From positions 107,246,501 to 107,310,500 of the forward strand of contig CM027380.1 of the NCBI GenBank assembly GCA_015680905.1: a stretch of DNA of 64,000 nucleotides. Reading direction: 5' to 3'. The stretch comes from Coptis chinensis. Lineage: Eukaryota; Streptophyta; Magnoliopsida; Ranunculales; Ranunculaceae. Every line of letters begins with the position of its first letter. Position 1 is the stretch's first letter. The translations under genes and the position numbers were made by a program. Under the pieces are notes generated by a model, which saw only the letters and a program-made list of their open reading frames with translations, ran no database searches and had not been told where the DNA came from. Shown piece after piece: positions 21,720 through 33,700 of this stretch.

Positions 21720-22690
21720 AAAGAATAGCGGCGGCGGCGTCCTGGAGCAATGAACGGCCTCAACAAGAATATATATGATCTTTCAGACTAATAGTCAAAG
21801 GGGGCGCTTGAAACTTAGATACTACAGTTTTTGTTTACATTTATGCATCTTTGTTACAGAGACTTCTTAGTCTCTTATTGCTGTGTTTACTATGAGTGTG
21901 ACATGATCTACTACTTCTAGCCTGTTTGCCCTACCTATTTTATCTCCATATATGTTAATGAATATGCACTTGGAAATTAGACTATATATATTCTACAGAG
22001 AGATGCAAAATGCATGCAAGCCTGGGATAGAATCTGTTACAAAGCTCTTAGATAAAGAGAGGGACAGATGCAAGACAAAACAAATACAATTCCTACACTG
22101 TATTTGCAGATGCACGTGGAACCATACGAAACAGTGAAACACAGAACATCAGCGTCAGACTCCGCAATTGGTTTTCCACCATGCACAAGAAATGAAACTT
22201 TCTGTGATAAACTGGGTTATACTTCAAGAGCAAAGAACTCTTGTTGGTAACATCCTCATTTACGGTGTAATCTATCTATACCCTTTTGTTTTCATCCCCA
22301 TTTCACTCTGTGACTAAAAGGACTAGGCCATGTACCAAATAACGTGTTCCTTTTGATGAGATGGTTATCGTCTTATGAAAGCACTTTCAATGCAAATGTG
22401 CAATTAGAATGGTTGTGGTGTGAATGTGTGATCAGACAAGGTTGCTGACTTGTGCATTACGACTTGATATTCAAAGGTTATGGAACCACTCTGACTCTGC
22501 AACGACTGCAAGTGCCCATTTTATAATCTGTTAAAATAATTGTTTCTGGCCTGGGGTTATGTAGGGCATTAAACCATTAAATTAAACAAGCTGAGCACAG
22601 ATGAAAAGCATACAAAACTTCCTGGAAATATGCAAGGATGTCATTGCTGACATCATGAAAGTTACACTGCAAAGGATGTTATGACTGATG
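21720..22690. other. Duplicated flank, no recognised gene
   Basis: Near-identical to 53314-54281. Contains a run of open codons with 'EMQNACKPGIESVTKLL' that I cannot assign. Homology with unit B ends at about 22675. Confidence 0.5.
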
Positions 22691-22839
22691 CCTCCACCTC
22701 TTAATAAGCCTACATTACAACATCACAGCATGTGAGCACGCGATTGAGTAATGAACTATGAACTTACAAATCGAGAGTAACAACATGTTTCTAAATTACA
22801 TATCAAGTAACTTAATTGGCACAAGTTTGTTTGGCAGAA

Positions 22840-23110
22840 ATGTATACACCCAAAAACTTCAGCACTCGCATGGAAATTGATGAATGACTTGTGCAGCCAC
22901 TGTAAGAGAAAGTTCAGAGAAGAGGAATTGCTCTAGTTTCTAGGCGTTGTGTGGAAAAACAAATCTGAAAGCCTACATCACATACTCTGGTCATGTCCTT
23001 TTGCTAAACAGCTATGGAGGTGGGCAGCAAGTAGGTTCAAGAACAGATGCAACATTCAGAACTTCCAGAGTGCCATGGGGGCAATACAAAATAGGAGTAA
23101 ACAATTGAAA
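22840..23110 (+). mobile_element. LINE ORF2 zf-RVT remnant
   Basis: After a frame change the plus strand reads 'ESLHHILWSCPFAKQLWRWA' and 'RFKNRCNIQNFQSAMGAIQ', the conserved zinc-binding tail ('E...H.L..C..A..LW') of plant L1 reverse transcriptase proteins. It is short and broken, and is absent at the matching place in unit B. Confidence 0.65.
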
Positions 23111-23429
23111 TTCAGAGTCTGAGTTGAATTCTAGGGTTTACTTTCTCTGTTCTCATGCTTCAAACATGATGCATACATAAGCATCTCCTTGAAACGTGAT
23201 ATGACAATGGCATGGAATGAAGAGTGCCATCACATGATATTGCAACATATTACGTTCTTTGTATGTCTTAGTGCACTTGTGATTCATATAGTCCACTGAA
23301 TTCAGTATACCAAAAGAAATAAATCAAATTTAGAATAGACATGGCAAATGGTGTAGTTCTTAATGCATGCCAAATTTGATTTTGCTCATTTGTATATCTC
23401 TTTTACAGGAATACACCTTGGTAAAATGC

Positions 23430-24750
23430 ATCAGCTGACCGATCAGTTACTTAAGAGCCAAAACTTAATGCTGGAGAGTGGAGATAATATAATCAATTTA
23501 TACATCCAGTCGTATATATTAAAAAATGTTAAAACACATCCAAATATAGATGTGTAGTGAAGGAAAATGTTGTATTTTTCTACTAGCTACATCAGCTGCA
23601 AGCAGAACTTTACCGCCAACTCACACCATCACCTTCTTGTGCTACGTTAGTTTAGTAGAACTTGTGCTCGTATATACTATGTGCTCAATGCATAAGTAAT
23701 TCACATTCGATTTGTGGCACATAGATTCAAGAATAGCTATTAGATGTGCATTTATACAAACACGCCCTCCCCCCCCCCCCAAAAAAAAAAAAGTAGTGGA
23801 GAGCGCTGCCGACTTAGTTAAATTGGATAACTTTATTTTTCTGAAATGAACTGAAGTGCTATGAATCTTCATCAGTATACTAGTACAACACATTGTTCAT
23901 AAATGGTACTTACTCATCATGAGTTACTCCACTCTTTTTGTCACTTGCACATGATATTGGGCCGTAGAGACAGATGCGTAGATCTCCCTGGACCATTAGG
24001 TGGTGAAAATGGCTTTTATACAAGTCCCAAAACTCATCACTGCCAAAGGAAACAACAATAAAGTCTATACAGTAAGGATTTTAATACAAAAAGTTTTAAT
24101 GGATGTCAAGCAGAAATATTAACACAAAAAAAATCAAGACTCGGATTTTTTTTTAAATCTATACAGTTTCATAGCTATACCTGACTTGCGGAAGAGTAAG
24201 CAATGAATAGCCTTTTGCATCTGTGTGCATGTCCATCACAATCACTGCTAGCCTCGAAAGCCCCAAAGCATCCATGTCAATTAACTTTTTAATCCTGGAC
24301 ATAAAATTTAACACTAAGTCACATATTACAAGACGGAGGTGTAGCAGGTGCTCAGAAGTAAGAACATTGACGCAAGTCGTTAGAAGATCCAAAAGGCGAG
24401 TCAATTTTGTTGACATATAAATCAATTGATTCAGTAAGTATGCTCAATCAAGTCAACATGTAATTGTATAGAGTAGATTGCTCCGTAGTTTCTAACACTC
24501 GTTGACTTGTCATAGCCAATCTGAGGCCCCTACTTAAGTGTTTCCTAAATCTATTTAGAATAATCAGACGATTAACTTAATTTATTTCACTAATTTGTAC
24601 TTTGATTAAGATCTTTTCACTTATTACTTCGGTACCATCAATTAGCCTACACCAAACAACAGAAACGATACATTACTGAATTTTTATCACTTCTAATGGA
24701 AAGCCCTATTGCCATCAAGATCTGATATTAGATTGATCTAGCAAAGAAGT
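23430..24750. repeat. Second copy of the 14568-15680 segment
   Basis: Shares 'cagctgaccgatcagttac' with 43055, and the downstream blocks with 14580-15680, including the CMS1-like exon and 'cgattaacttaatttatttc'. A poly-C/poly-A run at 23767-23792 interrupts it. Confidence 0.75.
24181..24294 (-). pseudogene. Isolated CMS1-like exon, second copy
   Basis: A 114-base exon with a TGTCCAG acceptor and GTATAG donor reads 'RIKKLIDMDALGLSRLAVIV', 'MDMHTDAKGYSLLTLPQVR'. It matches the 15154-15267 exon with a few substitutions and is closer to the usual family sequence (LIDMDALG). The preceding exon of that gene is absent, so it is a stray duplicated exon. Confidence 0.6.
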
Positions 24751-24762
24751 TCTTTTGTAGTT

Positions 24763-24838
24763 TTGGTTTTGGTTTTGGTTTTGGTTTTTCTTCTTTCTTC
24801 TTTCTTCTTTCTTCTTCTTCTTCTTCTTCTTCTTCTGT
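24763..24838. repeat. (GGTTTT)n and (CTTCTTT/CTT)n simple repeats
   Basis: About four ggtttt units are followed by about 50 bases of ctt-rich repeats. Confidence 0.95.
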
Positions 24839-24949
24839 GTCTTGTTCTTAGTTCTCACACATTTGATTTTATTTACACCCAAAACATCTTTGAGTACACC
24901 CACAGTCCCACACCCATACTATATCGATATACGTCGATATTAAAACGCT

Positions 24950-25475
24950 GAAATTTCGCAATACGGTTGTCGATATCTCGCTCGCTTGTCAATCATTAGC
25001 TCTAAATCACGGACGCGCGTGGATGTGGACACGGACGCGGTATGGACGCCGGTCGGACGTGGTCAATCTAGTCAAGACGCAGTCAACTAAATCGGACGCG
25101 GGTTAAGACACAGTCAGGACGCGGTAAACATGGTCAGGACACAGATTTTGACCTAAACAAATAAAAAATAAATCAAAATAATATTAAAAAACTCAATTTT
25201 TTCATTTTTTTGTTTTGTTAAGACTTCTGACATATTTTTAAAGTTTGATTAAGATATATTAAACTTAATTTTGTAGCTATTTATCTTTAATAGTTTTGAA
25301 TTTATGAATGCTGATACATTTAATTTAATTTTTAATGTTTAATTTATATAAAATAAAATTATAAATATTAATTAATTTCTGCGTCTTTTGCCACGTCCGT
25401 GTCTTATTTTTTTGAGATATAACCGAGTCGCTCGTCAGTGTCCGCGTCTGTGTCCATACAACATAGATCATTAGT
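24950..25475. mobile_element. Probable MITE with GGACACGG-type subterminal repeats
   Basis: The left part (25010-25140) is rich in 'gacgcgg' and 'ggacacgg'; the right part (25378-25460) has 'cacgtccgtgtc' and 'gtgtccgcgtctgtgtcc', roughly inverted. The right side resembles 61495-61560 in sequence and spacing ('gtgtc.tat.tttttga'). Exact ends and the target duplication could not be set, and the superfamily is not assigned. Confidence 0.45.
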
Positions 25476-25744
25476 AATGCGCATTTGGGACATTGTTTAT
25501 GTTGATGTTCTCCAAAAATGGTCGAAATAAACTCTATGAATTTCACTTAACAATATAATGAACCTAAATCACACAAACATAACTATATCATGATATGCAT
25601 CCTTGGACCTAACAAATATATGGATGATTGGAATGATTTCATTTTAAGATTAGCTAGGATCGGAGATGGTGTTATACGCGTTAGTTAGTTATATGTATGC
25701 GCATGCATCCACTGAACTTAATTGAGTCACTAGCTAATCTTTCT
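25476..25744. other. No recognised feature
   Basis: A/T-rich sequence ahead of the NLR pseudogene. It may hold its degraded N-terminus, but I cannot support that. Confidence 0.3.
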
Positions 25745-25942
25745 CACAACCATCTAAGGGTCGACGCTGAAGAGGGACGACTACTTATTACGGAGTGACT
25801 GGGTGGCTCAAGAGTAGAAGCAAGGGAGAGTGAGGTGGATCAAATATTAATTACAAGAAGGGTCTCAATATCTAGAGGGGGAGGTCAGGAGTTGTGTAGT
25901 GATTTTTGTCCCAAGAACTGCTGGATTATCTACACGTACGTT

Positions 25943-26232
25943 CAGGGGCGGCTCAAGACAATCAGGGGCTCTAGGCAAAGTTCAAATGCCAATGGATGCG
26001 AGGAATTTTTTTGGTTAGAGAATGCGAGAGAAACGTTGGAGAAGGCGAGGGAAACAAATGGTTATCTAACGTTATTTCATAGATTCCAATGTGCGTTATC
26101 TAACCCTTAAATAAGGGCCTGAAAAACGATAGTGGGCTGAAAAGAAAGCATTGGGCTGAATTATATTGGGGCCCCTTGGACTACGGGGCCCTAAGCAGCT
26201 GCCTATTTTGCTAGGGGGTTGAGCCGGCCCTG
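25943..26232. mobile_element. hAT MITE, 290 bp, in the NLR coiled-coil region
   Basis: Ends CAGGGGCGGCTCA and TGAGCCGGCCCTG form imperfect terminal repeats, flanked by the perfect 8-bp duplication cgtacgtt at 25935-25942 and 26233-26240. No transposase. Family: hAT, from the 8-bp duplication and CAGGG ends. Confidence 0.85.
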
Positions 26233-26534
26233 CGTACGTTTGGCAAGAAAGTGATTAGTTAAGAGATCAACACTAGTGGAAGATCTATGGAGCAAAGGAA
26301 ACTTTCAAGTTATAGCTGAGATTCCACGTACTTCCGGACCCAGTACAAGTGGTTTCTGAGTACCCCACTGTAGGCTTGGACTCAATCTTTAAGAAAGCAT
26401 GGAAAATACTTGAAGAATAAGATGATGGAATCTTAGGATTGTACGGCATGGGCGGCATTTAAGAAAAAGCAACTGTGAGTTTCTAACAAAAATTGGTGCT
26501 ATTTTGACTTTGTCATATGGTTACTGATATCTAA

Positions 26535-29500
26535 GAGCATCTTTAGCAGAGAATTTGGTGTTTTTTCAACTTAAGGAGAACTACATGTTGATGAAAACAC
26601 CAAAAAAATACCAAACTAAACACCAAATCGACCAATATTTGGTTCCAGGATTTGGTCTTTGTATCAAATCACTCACGCGTTTTTGCAACACCGCGTGGGC
26701 TTCTGGGCTTAAATGGGGAACTACATGGGCGGTTTTGGCAAAACCGCGTTGGCTCGACTTGAACTTGATAAGGCGGTTTTGGCAAAATCGCGTGCATTTT
26801 TTGAAAATTAGAAGCTGCGGTGCATAGAACTTGAAAAATTATGAGTTGTGCATAGAAGTTAAGAAATTAACACTTGTGCAATTGAAGAAATTAAGAATTG
26901 TAATTCAAAATCGAAAAAATTAAAGAAATTAAAACCTATGATTATGATTATGCGGTCCAAAATATATGATTATGATATAATCATATAATATCCAAAATAA
27001 TCCAAAACCTATCATATTACATCAAATTTATTTTAGCTCTTCTTCTTTCGCTACCACTCGATCCCTCTCCTTTCTATTTGGACGCTCAAGTCGCTCTTCT
27101 AAGTTCCTAATCGAGGATGATGATCTTCTATATCGCAGACGGAGGTTAACTACTTCAACCCTAAAGTTCTTCATATCCCCGATATTTTTCGCGTGTACAC
27201 TTACTATGCGATATCCTCATAGGCTTTCCGAAGTCTCGTCATATGCGACGTTGGGATTGCCGATATGTCCGAGAATATGCCTCCTCTCTTTCTTGGCTAT
27301 AATGATACTGAGGCAGTCCTCGTCCCATCAAATATAAGAACCCGGTTCTCATATCTTTCAGAACCTCGGCTTAAAATCCAAGAAAATACGAAGTGTGAGT
27401 ACATATTATATATATAATGAAGAAGATAAATAAAACAATTAAACTCACCATGGTATACTGATCAATATGCGGCTCTAACTCAAAGAAACGAGCATGAGAC
27501 ACCTCAAGAATGGAAATATAAGTAGGCTCCCCATCAGGTCCACACACGGCAAACATCTGAGGATTACTGGCAGACACAGGAGCTGGCTGATATGCATTTA
27601 GAGGTTGTGGGTTGTAAACAGGCTGTGGCGGATGAGGAATACGTAGCTCACGTCTCATCCCTTCCAGGCCCACAAACTAGAAGTTGCTAGCCCGACCAAC
27701 AGGAGGCAACAACGGACCCATGGAGACACGGTTCCACCATCTATAATCTCGATCGGTAGCCCGCTTCAACAACAAAAAGAAACGCGATCGGCCAAGGACT
27801 ACGGGCATGGCATGAACTTCATGAACTTGAATTCTACCCGGACTTTGCATCACTAACATCGGCATGGGAGCACATGGAACTCCATAACGCCCAAATCATC
27901 CGCCTCCAACTTCTATCGCCACAATTACCAAACCCGATCCATAATGCGGCAAAAACAACTCGCGGACGTGACAACACACAAGCATCTTTATGCAATTTGG
28001 ATCATCAAAGGCAGTAGATAAACGCCAAGGTCTCCACTCAATAGATGACAATGATCTAATATCAATCGGAGCACGAGCCATACATATATTATTCCTAATC
28101 TGCCCTTTGTTACGAGTCAAGTGAGGCCCTGACCAACTAGCAAATCTAGGGTGAGTATCAGCAATCATGTCTATGTTAGGACAAAGACATCGAAAGTACT
28201 CATAAAACCAAATCTCTAAAAGTCCCGTGAATCCTGGAATCTGAGAACTTCTACTTCCGAATGTCTTTGAAGCTTTATCTAACGTCGATATCAATGTGGC
28301 ATATACTAAGCTACCCAGGTCATAATCTTTCATAGTATGCAAATCAGATACATAAGCATAATATCCCAGTCGTACCGTAGAATGACCATTGGGAAACAAA
28401 ACATGCCCAATAAAAAACATCAAAAAAGCCCTAACATACTGATCAACAGCCTCACTACCCGGTAGAACAGTCAAAGCTAACTCCGCTCGTGTATCAAGAT
28501 GTAAGAGGGGTTCCATATATGGAATCTTAATATGAGATAGCTTAATCGTAAGAATCATAAGCATCCGCACTCCAAACGAGGAAAACTCACAAGCATACAA
28601 TCAATATTCTCATAATTTGTATGAAAAGGTATCGGTTGGCCTATATCGATACTCAACCCGTAAATCATAGTGAAGTTTAGTGGTGTGAACCCTAACTCCG
28701 CGACAAGGAAAATGAAATGTATGAGTTCTACTCCACCATCTTTCTATTAAAGTTATGACAGCGCCCAATCAGCCTTCTCATAATGTCAGATCAATCAAAA
28801 TACCCAAAGGTGTATACAAAATACTATCTCTAATATGTACAAACTCATCCAAACTCCTAATAACCTTCCACTACTCTCTAACACCAAGTAAAGCCGATCT
28901 AACTTCGGTGAGTCAACAACATGCCGATATTATAAAAAAAAAAATGATGCGATAAGATAAATAATTAATTGGTCCAACTCAACTAATTAATATTCAAAAT
29001 ATTTAATCAAAACTAATTAATTACGAGTATTAGCCATCGCGACTCGACCGTGTTTTGTATCACGTGTAGAAGACACAACTTCCATATCAAGTGCTTCTCC
29101 GGTGTAAATTGTCAATCAAAGTCGCTTCCGATACTCCATTACATAGAGATGTCTATCACCGCAAGACGACATCCCTCGGATTCTTCTTCCCCACGTTCTC
29201 CCCAATCGTATTCTACTTCCTCATCGCCAATGTCGTCTGTGTGTACTGCCAATCATCACCGTCGAAAGGTTCAAAAGGATCCATATCAAATTTTAAGAGT
29301 TTAGGTAGGTTTTTTTTTTTTTAACTAAAGAGAGGATTTTATAATTGTGAGAAGAGGTGAAAGTGACTGAACCACGCGGCTTTGGTGCTGTATATATAGA
29401 AGTAGCACGCGGCTTTGAGAACACCGCGCAGTTTTGCCAAAACCGTGTGGGCTTGGGCCTGTCAGTTGGGCTTTAGTGGCGCGGTTTTGGCAAAACCGCG

Positions 29501-29617
29501 TAGTTACTTGGTGTTTTTTTGGTGTTACTCCTAAAGTTGCTTGGTATTTTTTTGGTTTGGTATTTGGTTTGGTTCAAAATTTTTTGTGTTTTTTTGGTTG
29601 CTCTGCTAAAGATGCTC
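26535..29617 (-). mobile_element. PIF/Harbinger-type element carrying a plant-mobile-domain gene
   Basis: Perfect 17-bp terminal repeats gagcatctttagcagag / ctctgctaaagatgctc (26535-26551 and 29601-29617) with a 3-bp target duplication taa (26532-26534, 29618-29620). That is the PIF/Harbinger signature; MULEs would leave 9 bp. Joining the flanks restores an uninterrupted NLR codon series around 'SKDVNYS', which confirms the ends. Near both ends are palindromes gcggttttggcaaaaccgcg (26729-26748, 29481-29500, with a variant at 26773-26792). No DDE transposase or Myb-like partner was found, so it is non-autonomous. Confidence 0.85.
27180..29284 (-). pseudogene. Plant mobile domain (PMD, 'aminotransferase-like') gene inside the PIF/Harbinger element
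   Basis: The PMD core is at 28600-27896 (234 codons), with 'DQYVRAFLMFFIGHVLFPNG', 'DYDLGSLVYATLISTLDKAS', 'IPGFTGLLEIWFYEYF' and 'WRPW', the usual landmarks of MAIN/MAIL-related plant mobile domains. A probable start is at 29284 ('MDPFEPFDGDDW'), soon followed by a frame break. A C-terminal part (27865-27677, 'RWWNRVSMGPLLPPVGRASN') and a proline-rich exon (27673-27450, ending at a GTGAGT donor) follow, then a possible last exon (27370-27190). PMD proteins occur both as host genes (silencing and meristem roles) and inside transposons. Here the gene is element-borne and broken in several places. Confidence 0.7.
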
Positions 29618-30131
29618 TAAGGATGTAAACTATAGCATTTGGGACTTGTTCAAAAAGACATTGGAGAAAGCTGGGATTGTCATGGCGGATAGGAAGGATC
29701 GATCTGGCAGCTCCAAAGACATATTTAATGTCTTAATGAAGAAGAAATGTGTGTGGAAGACATATATGAGATTTAATTTTGATTTTTCAATCATAAGAAT
29801 ACAACTATCCGACTCTCAAAATAAGTCCAAGGTAATATTTGCCACGCGGTCGAGGATGTGTGTGGATTCACTGAGGCGCATTTGAAAGATCAAGGTTGGA
29901 ATGCTTGAATTGGGACCGGGCATGCATGGACACTTTATTTCGAAGAAAATAGGACAAGATGCCCTTGATTCTCTTTCAGAAATATACCAAAGCTAGCGGT
30001 TAGCTAGGTGAAACGTTGCTAAGGAATGTCGTGGTCTACCTTTACCACTTATCACCTGTTAAATTGCCAATTTATCTGAAAGCTCAAAATATATATAGAA
30101 GGGGCAATTCTATGAATATGAGGCTCAGAGG

Positions 30132-30780
30132 TGTTGGGGATTATACCAATACCAATCGGTTCCCCCACTACACAGATAACTTGTATGAACACACTTCAAC
30201 TCCAGATAAATTCTAAATATCACAAACTACCTATACTAACATGCCCAACTCGCTAAACAACTATCAACAACAAATAATAATGTAAAGCAGTAAAAGACAA
30301 ACCACAAAACAAAGATTTACCGTGGTTCGGCCAATGATGCCTACTTCCACAAGAGCCAGTTCTTATTAAAGTGGGAAGGAAGATTACAATCTCTCCTTTC
30401 AGTCTCTCACCTTACTAGATCACTCTTATCTCTTTACAGGGTTGTATCTCTGTAAAGGTTATCTCTCAATCTTGATAGCTTTCAAGATTGGGTTTCTCTC
30501 TCTTTGTTTTAGTCTGGATTCCAATCCTTCTGACTTGGTTCTCTCTGGTTAGGTTTTCCAAAACCTTGATTTTGGTTTTATACCCAAAAACCAAATTTCG
30601 TGATTCTTGTGGCGAAACCCGTACGGGCGCTTCTTACAATGAGCTGGCGCTGGTCGCGCTTAAAAACATCGGACCGAGCGGCGAAGAAGTCGCTCTGAGC
30701 GGCGCTTCGGACTTAATCCGACACCGATTTTTCTCTTTCTCTCCGCTCTGTTTTCTCCTCATGTGAGGGATAACTCAACA
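30132..30780 (-). repeat. LTR of the old Copia element (element 3' end)
   Basis: Partner of 35007-35697; shorter by about 40 bp through scattered indels. Confidence 0.85.
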
Positions 30781-33700
30781 ATCTCCCCCGAGCGATTGTG
30801 GGGGCTTCCTCCATGCAATTTCCAAATCAGCAGGGGAGTGTGTTTGCCATTCCGCAATAAAGACAACAAACATCAAACTTACCTTCGGTAAGACTTTGGT
30901 CATCATATCCGACCCGTTCTTGTCGGTATGGATCTTCTCGATACACAAATGTTTGTCTTCGAAAGTACTTCTCTAATCCAATGATAACGCACGTGTATGT
31001 GCTTGGATCTAGAATGAAAACTTCGGATTCTTGCTCAAGTGGATGGCGCCTCGACCGTCACATAGAACTACAAACTGTTTTACGCTTTAGCCCTAGTTCG
31101 TCGAAGAACCTCTTCATCCATAGCAACTCTTTGCAACACTTTCGATTGCAATGTAATGTTCAGCTTCAGTGGAGAGAGGGCAACACACACTTTTGCAACT
31201 TAGATTGCCAAGAAACCGCTCCCCGCAAAAGTAACCGGATAACCGGAGGTGGACTTCATCGAAGTCAACATCACCGCCATGTCCGTGATCGGTGTAGCCT
31301 TCAAGTAAGGGTTTACTTCCACCAAAGCACAAACGATTTGGAAGTGCCTTTGAGATATCTCAATATCCACTTAACACCTTCTCAATGCTCCTTTACCCGG
31401 ATTTTGTGAAATCTGCTTACAACCCCAACGGCGAAAGCAATATCGGTCTAGTACACACCATGGCATACATCAAATCGCCCTAATCGCAGATGCATAAGAA
31501 ATCTTTTCCATCGACTCGCTTTCATGCTCACCCTTTGGACACATCTCTTTGGTCATGCGGAATCGCCACCAAGCGGACATAACCGACGGCTTTTGCTTGA
31601 TCCATGTTGAATCTCTTCAACACCTTCTCAATGTAGCTTTCTTGAGAAAACCACAACTTCCCACTCTTTCTGTCACGAGTGATCCGCATCCTAAGTATCT
31701 GCTTTGCTTGACCCAAATCCTTCATCTCAAAGGACTTACTCAAGTCTTTCTTCAGCTTGGATATCTTGTTGATGTTTGGGCCAACTATCAACATATCATC
31801 CACATACAGCAATAGCACAATGAAATCTCCATCTGGAAATCTCTGAACAAACACACAATGATCGGAAGTAGACTTCTTGTATCCTTGCTTCGCCATAAAG
31901 AAATTAAACTTTATGTACCACTGTCTCGGTGCTTGCTTCAACCCATACAAGCTCTTTATCAGCTTGCATACTAGGTGCTCCTTGCCTTTGACCTCAAACC
32001 CTCGGGCCGATCCATGTAGACATCTTCTTCAAAGTCTCCATGAAGAAAAGTCGCCTTAACATCTAGTCTTTCAACCTCTAGGTTCATACTTTGCGCCATA
32101 CCCAATACCACGGGATAGAAGTCATCTTTACTACAGAGAGAAAATCTCATCAAAGTCAATCCCTTTCCTTTGACCGAATCCCTTCAACACAAAGGCGAGC
32201 TTTGTGCCTTGGGTGAGGATTGTTCTCTTCATGCTTGACTTTGTACATCCACTTATTCTTGAGAACTTTTCTCCCGTGGGTTTCTCAACTAACTCATAAG
32301 TGTGATTCTTATGTAAAGAATCCATCTCGTCATCATGGCTTCAACCACTTTTCTTTGTGTCGTACCTTCAAGTGCCTCTTGATAGTACATAGGTTCTCCA
32401 CCATCCGATAGTAGCAGACGACATTATGTGGTGGATACCTGGTTGAAGCTAGTCTCCTTCGCGGACCTCCTCCTTATCCCCATTGGTGCACCGGGGAGGA
32501 TGCACTTCGCTTGCTCGGTGGTGGTTTATGCATCTCATCCGTGCATCTTCTATACCAATAGGTTCTATCCCATTATGAGCAATAGGATTCTCATCATGAG
32601 CTTCAAACTCATGGTTCTCTGATTCTCAATGCCTACAGACGTTCCACGGTAGGAACTTCCGGGGTTCAATCAACAAGATCATTGGTGAAAGCCTCAGAAG
32701 CTTTCACCCCTCCTCAAAGTCTGCTATGGTTTGGTCTTCTAAGAACACAACATCACGACTTGGATTACCTTCTTGTTAATCGGATCATAGAGTTTGTAAC
32801 CAAACTTTTCATCTCCATAACCCGAAAAATGCATTTGTTTGGCTTTGTCATCAAGCTTGGATCTCTCATCCCGGAATATGCACAAATGCCCCGCGACCCA
32901 AATACCTCAAGTATCCATAATCAACATCTCTGCCTCGACCATACTCTCCGGATAATCACTATTCGAGGCTTTGCGGCGAAAGTTGATCACATGCACGGTA
33001 CAGACGTATTGCTTCTACCCGGTAGTTTCTAGGTAGCTTAGAGTGAGATAGCATGCATCTCATCCTCTACAACAATGGTGCGGTTCATTCTCGCTGCTAT
33101 TCCATTTCATTTGCGGTGTCTTGGGAACGGTCCGCTCATGATGAATCCCATGACTCGGCAATACTCTTCAAATAGCCCAATATACTCACCCCCATTATCC
33201 GGCGAATACACTTCAACAACTTCTCGGATCTCTCTTTCCACCATTTGTGGAATTTCTCAAACACGCCAAGTACTTCATCCTGGTCTTCGGACTATAGGCC
33301 CATATCTTTCTTGACGATCATCAATGAATGTCAAGAAGTCTGACGGCTCCCTGGTGGGACTTCACTCTTATAGGACCACATAAGTCTGTGCATTGCACTA
33401 GTTCGAGGACAATGTCCTTTCGTGAGGACCGGGAATCTTTGGAAAGACACCCCTCGTGTTGCTTTCCTACCAAACAATGAGTACATGTATTTAAATGTGT
33501 ACCTTTGATGTCCGGCAAGGCCTTTTGCTTAGCAAGAACTTCCATCCCTTTTATGCCCATGTGACCACGTCTCTTGTGCCTTACAGTTCGGATGAAGCTT
33601 CTTCGGGCCAGATTCGCTTTCGCTTTACACAAACTAGCGTGGTTTTGTAAAGAGAGCAAGTTTTCTTTCCTCCGGCCGCTTCAATGGAACCTCTGCTTTC

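Larger units (their letters stand above)
5063..22675 (+). repeat. Segmental duplication unit A
   Basis: Matches unit B (30086-54281) in the same orientation. Anchors: 5063-5135 with 30090-35740 (interrupted there by a Copia element); the LINE remnant from 7315 with 35863; the chimeric gene 8501-13851 with 37131-42320; flank 13852-14570 with 42321-43000; the CC-NB-ARC-LRR gene 17780-20593 with 44342-52598; the LRR scrap and flank 21510-22675 with 53110-54281. Homology ends at 'gttacactgcaaagga' in both. Unit A alone carries the FKBP and CMS1-like fragments and the extra nested hAT element. Confidence 0.85.
25745..30085 (+). pseudogene. RPS2/RPS5-like CC-NB-ARC NLR pseudogene, split by two transposons
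   Basis: Scattered frames follow the order of an RPS2-type resistance protein. Coiled coil: 'SRVEARESEVDQIL' (25810-25850) and 'CPKNCW' (25908-25925), interrupted by a hAT MITE. Linker 'VGLDSIFKKAWKILEE' (26367-26415). P-loop region 'GILGLYGMGGI' (26428-26460), where the GK-T-T part is lost to a stop. 'FDFVIWLLISK' (26501-26534) is interrupted by a PIF/Harbinger element and resumes as 'DVNYSIWDLFKKTLEKAGIV' (from 29621). 'LSDSQNKSKVIFATRS' (29810-29855) and 'GLPLPLIT' (30032-30055) follow. Kinase-2 is degraded. It ends abruptly at the left edge of duplication unit B, without an LRR. Many stops and shifts show that it is dead. Confidence 0.8.

Noticed and set aside
23767-23792. Poly-C/poly-A run as a regulatory element
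   Set aside because: Simple-sequence run; length is likely unreliable and no structure goes with it.
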